Part shown: positions 14,368-14,658 of the stretch, one piece after another | Layout: each line of letters begins with the position of its first letter | Numbering within the stretch: the stretch's first letter is position 1 | Assembly (NCBI GenBank): GCA_023430285.1 | Contig: JAEZAV010000129.1 | Coordinates: 1 to 14,658, forward strand | DNA length: 14,658 bases | Source of the DNA: Methanobacteriota archaeon | GTDB lineage: Archaea > Methanobacteriota > Methanobacteria > Methanobacteriales > Methanobacteriaceae | Reading direction: 5' to 3' | Translations under genes and position numbers: made by a program | Notes under the pieces: model-generated | Databases searched by the model: none | What the model saw: the letters and a program-made list of their open reading frames with translations, nothing else | What the model was told of the DNA's origin: nothing

Positions 14368-14658
14368 TTAGCTTGGGGCGAATATTCCGAAGAACACTAT
14401 CCATGCCAGCATTGTTTTGGCTACGAAGCTCAGGATTATGTAAACCCTTTCACCGTAGAGATAATCTTTCCACTTGGAAACACCTTTGTACTGGAGTATC
14501 ATGTTTATTGAGAAGGTGTTGAATAGAATGAAGTAGAACAACAGTATGTAGTATACAAAGGCCGGTGGTTTAGTCTGTGATGAACCTAATTCTGCGATGA
14601 AATATGCAGCAAGAACTATCCAAGGTGTGAAACCTGCTAAACAACCCAGAAGATATGC
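14368..14658 (-). CDS. Heliorhodopsin, C-terminal 96 residues (5' part outside window)
   Basis: The frame is open to the right edge and ends with TAA at 14368-14370. The 96 visible residues form three hydrophobic helices, fitting TM5-TM7 of a heptahelical protein: LLGCLAGFTPWIVLAAYF (3-20), FVYYILLFYFILFNTFSI (34-51) and VYIILSFVAKTMLAWIVF (72-89). The segment from LQYKG through KWKDYLYGERVYI to LSFVAKTMLAW matches my recollection of the heliorhodopsin C-terminus (LQYK...KWxDYLxGExxYIxLSxxAKxxLAW), where the TM7 lysine holds retinal; here it is Lys81 of the fragment, codon 14416-14418. The pattern of AGxxPWI in TM5 also fits. Heliorhodopsins are retinal proteins with inverted topology, thought to be light sensors or enzyme regulators rather than pumps. 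N-terminal helices cannot be checked here. An unrelated membrane protein is the alternative, but less likely. Confidence 0.8.
   Translation of the reverse strand, partial: AYLLGCLAGFTPWIVLAAYFIAELGSSQTKPPAFVYYILLFYFILFNTFSINMILQYKGVSKWKDYLYGERVYIILSFVAKTMLAWIVFFGIFAPS

Noticed and set aside
1..14658. CRISPR array, tRNA or rRNA gene, insertion sequence, prophage or attachment site
   Set aside because: No regularly spaced direct repeats, no cloverleaf-like sequence, no transposase or integrase reading frame and no matching terminal repeats were seen by eye.

Overview
The window looks like chromosomal DNA of a methanogenic archaeon of the Methanobacterium type. This is an inference: no rRNA or marker gene is present. 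The support is AT-rich intergenic DNA, TATA/BRE-type promoters, oligo-T rather than hairpin terminators, strong GGAGG ribosome binding sites combined with TTG starts, PsbP-related surface proteins with Asn/Thr-rich stretches, a FUSC membrane protein, a HisKA_2 sensor kinase with PAS domains, and a ferredoxin-nitroreductase fusion. No tRNA, rRNA, CRISPR array or insertion sequence was seen.

Left part (1-3431): the 3' part of a FUSC-family membrane protein, a C45/choloylglycine-hydrolase-type Ntn amidase with an internal Gly-Cys processing site, and, convergent to it, a PsbP-like lipoprotein dense in N-glycosylation sequons. Middle-left (3569-6244): a DEDD exonuclease of the RNase_H_2 type and a PolX repair polymerase, convergent with only 12 bases between their stops. 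Next (6419-9542): a small secreted chagasin-like protein, a soluble PAS/HisKA_2 histidine kinase with a degenerate receiver domain, and msrA. Then (9875-11420) two membrane-anchored proteins, one with a glucodextranase-B/Ig-like domain and one with zinc ribbon + transmembrane + PsbP domain.

Right part (11500-14658, all minus strand): a two-[4Fe-4S]-cluster ferredoxin-nitroreductase broken by a single-base frameshift and preceded by a palindrome at the predicted transcription start; a secreted seven-bladed beta-propeller protein; a small Rieske ferredoxin; and, running off the right edge, the last 96 residues of what I read as a heliorhodopsin, including TM7 with the retinal-binding lysine. 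This last gene is the most striking item: a light-receptor rhodopsin in an apparently anaerobic methanogen.

Functional themes are surface/exported proteins (lipoprotein, chagasin-like, Ig-like, zinc-ribbon/PsbP, propeller), DNA repair (exonuclease, PolX), and redox or oxidative-damage handling (MsrA, Fd-nitroreductase, Rieske), with a sensor kinase and a heliorhodopsin as possible inputs. Most genes have their own promoter and terminator, so operon structure is weak. Two secreted-protein genes about 7 kb apart share a closely similar promoter at the same distance from their starts. Several starts (C45 hydrolase, chagasin-like, Ig-like, Rieske) were moved to the ATG served by a GGAG-type ribosome binding site.
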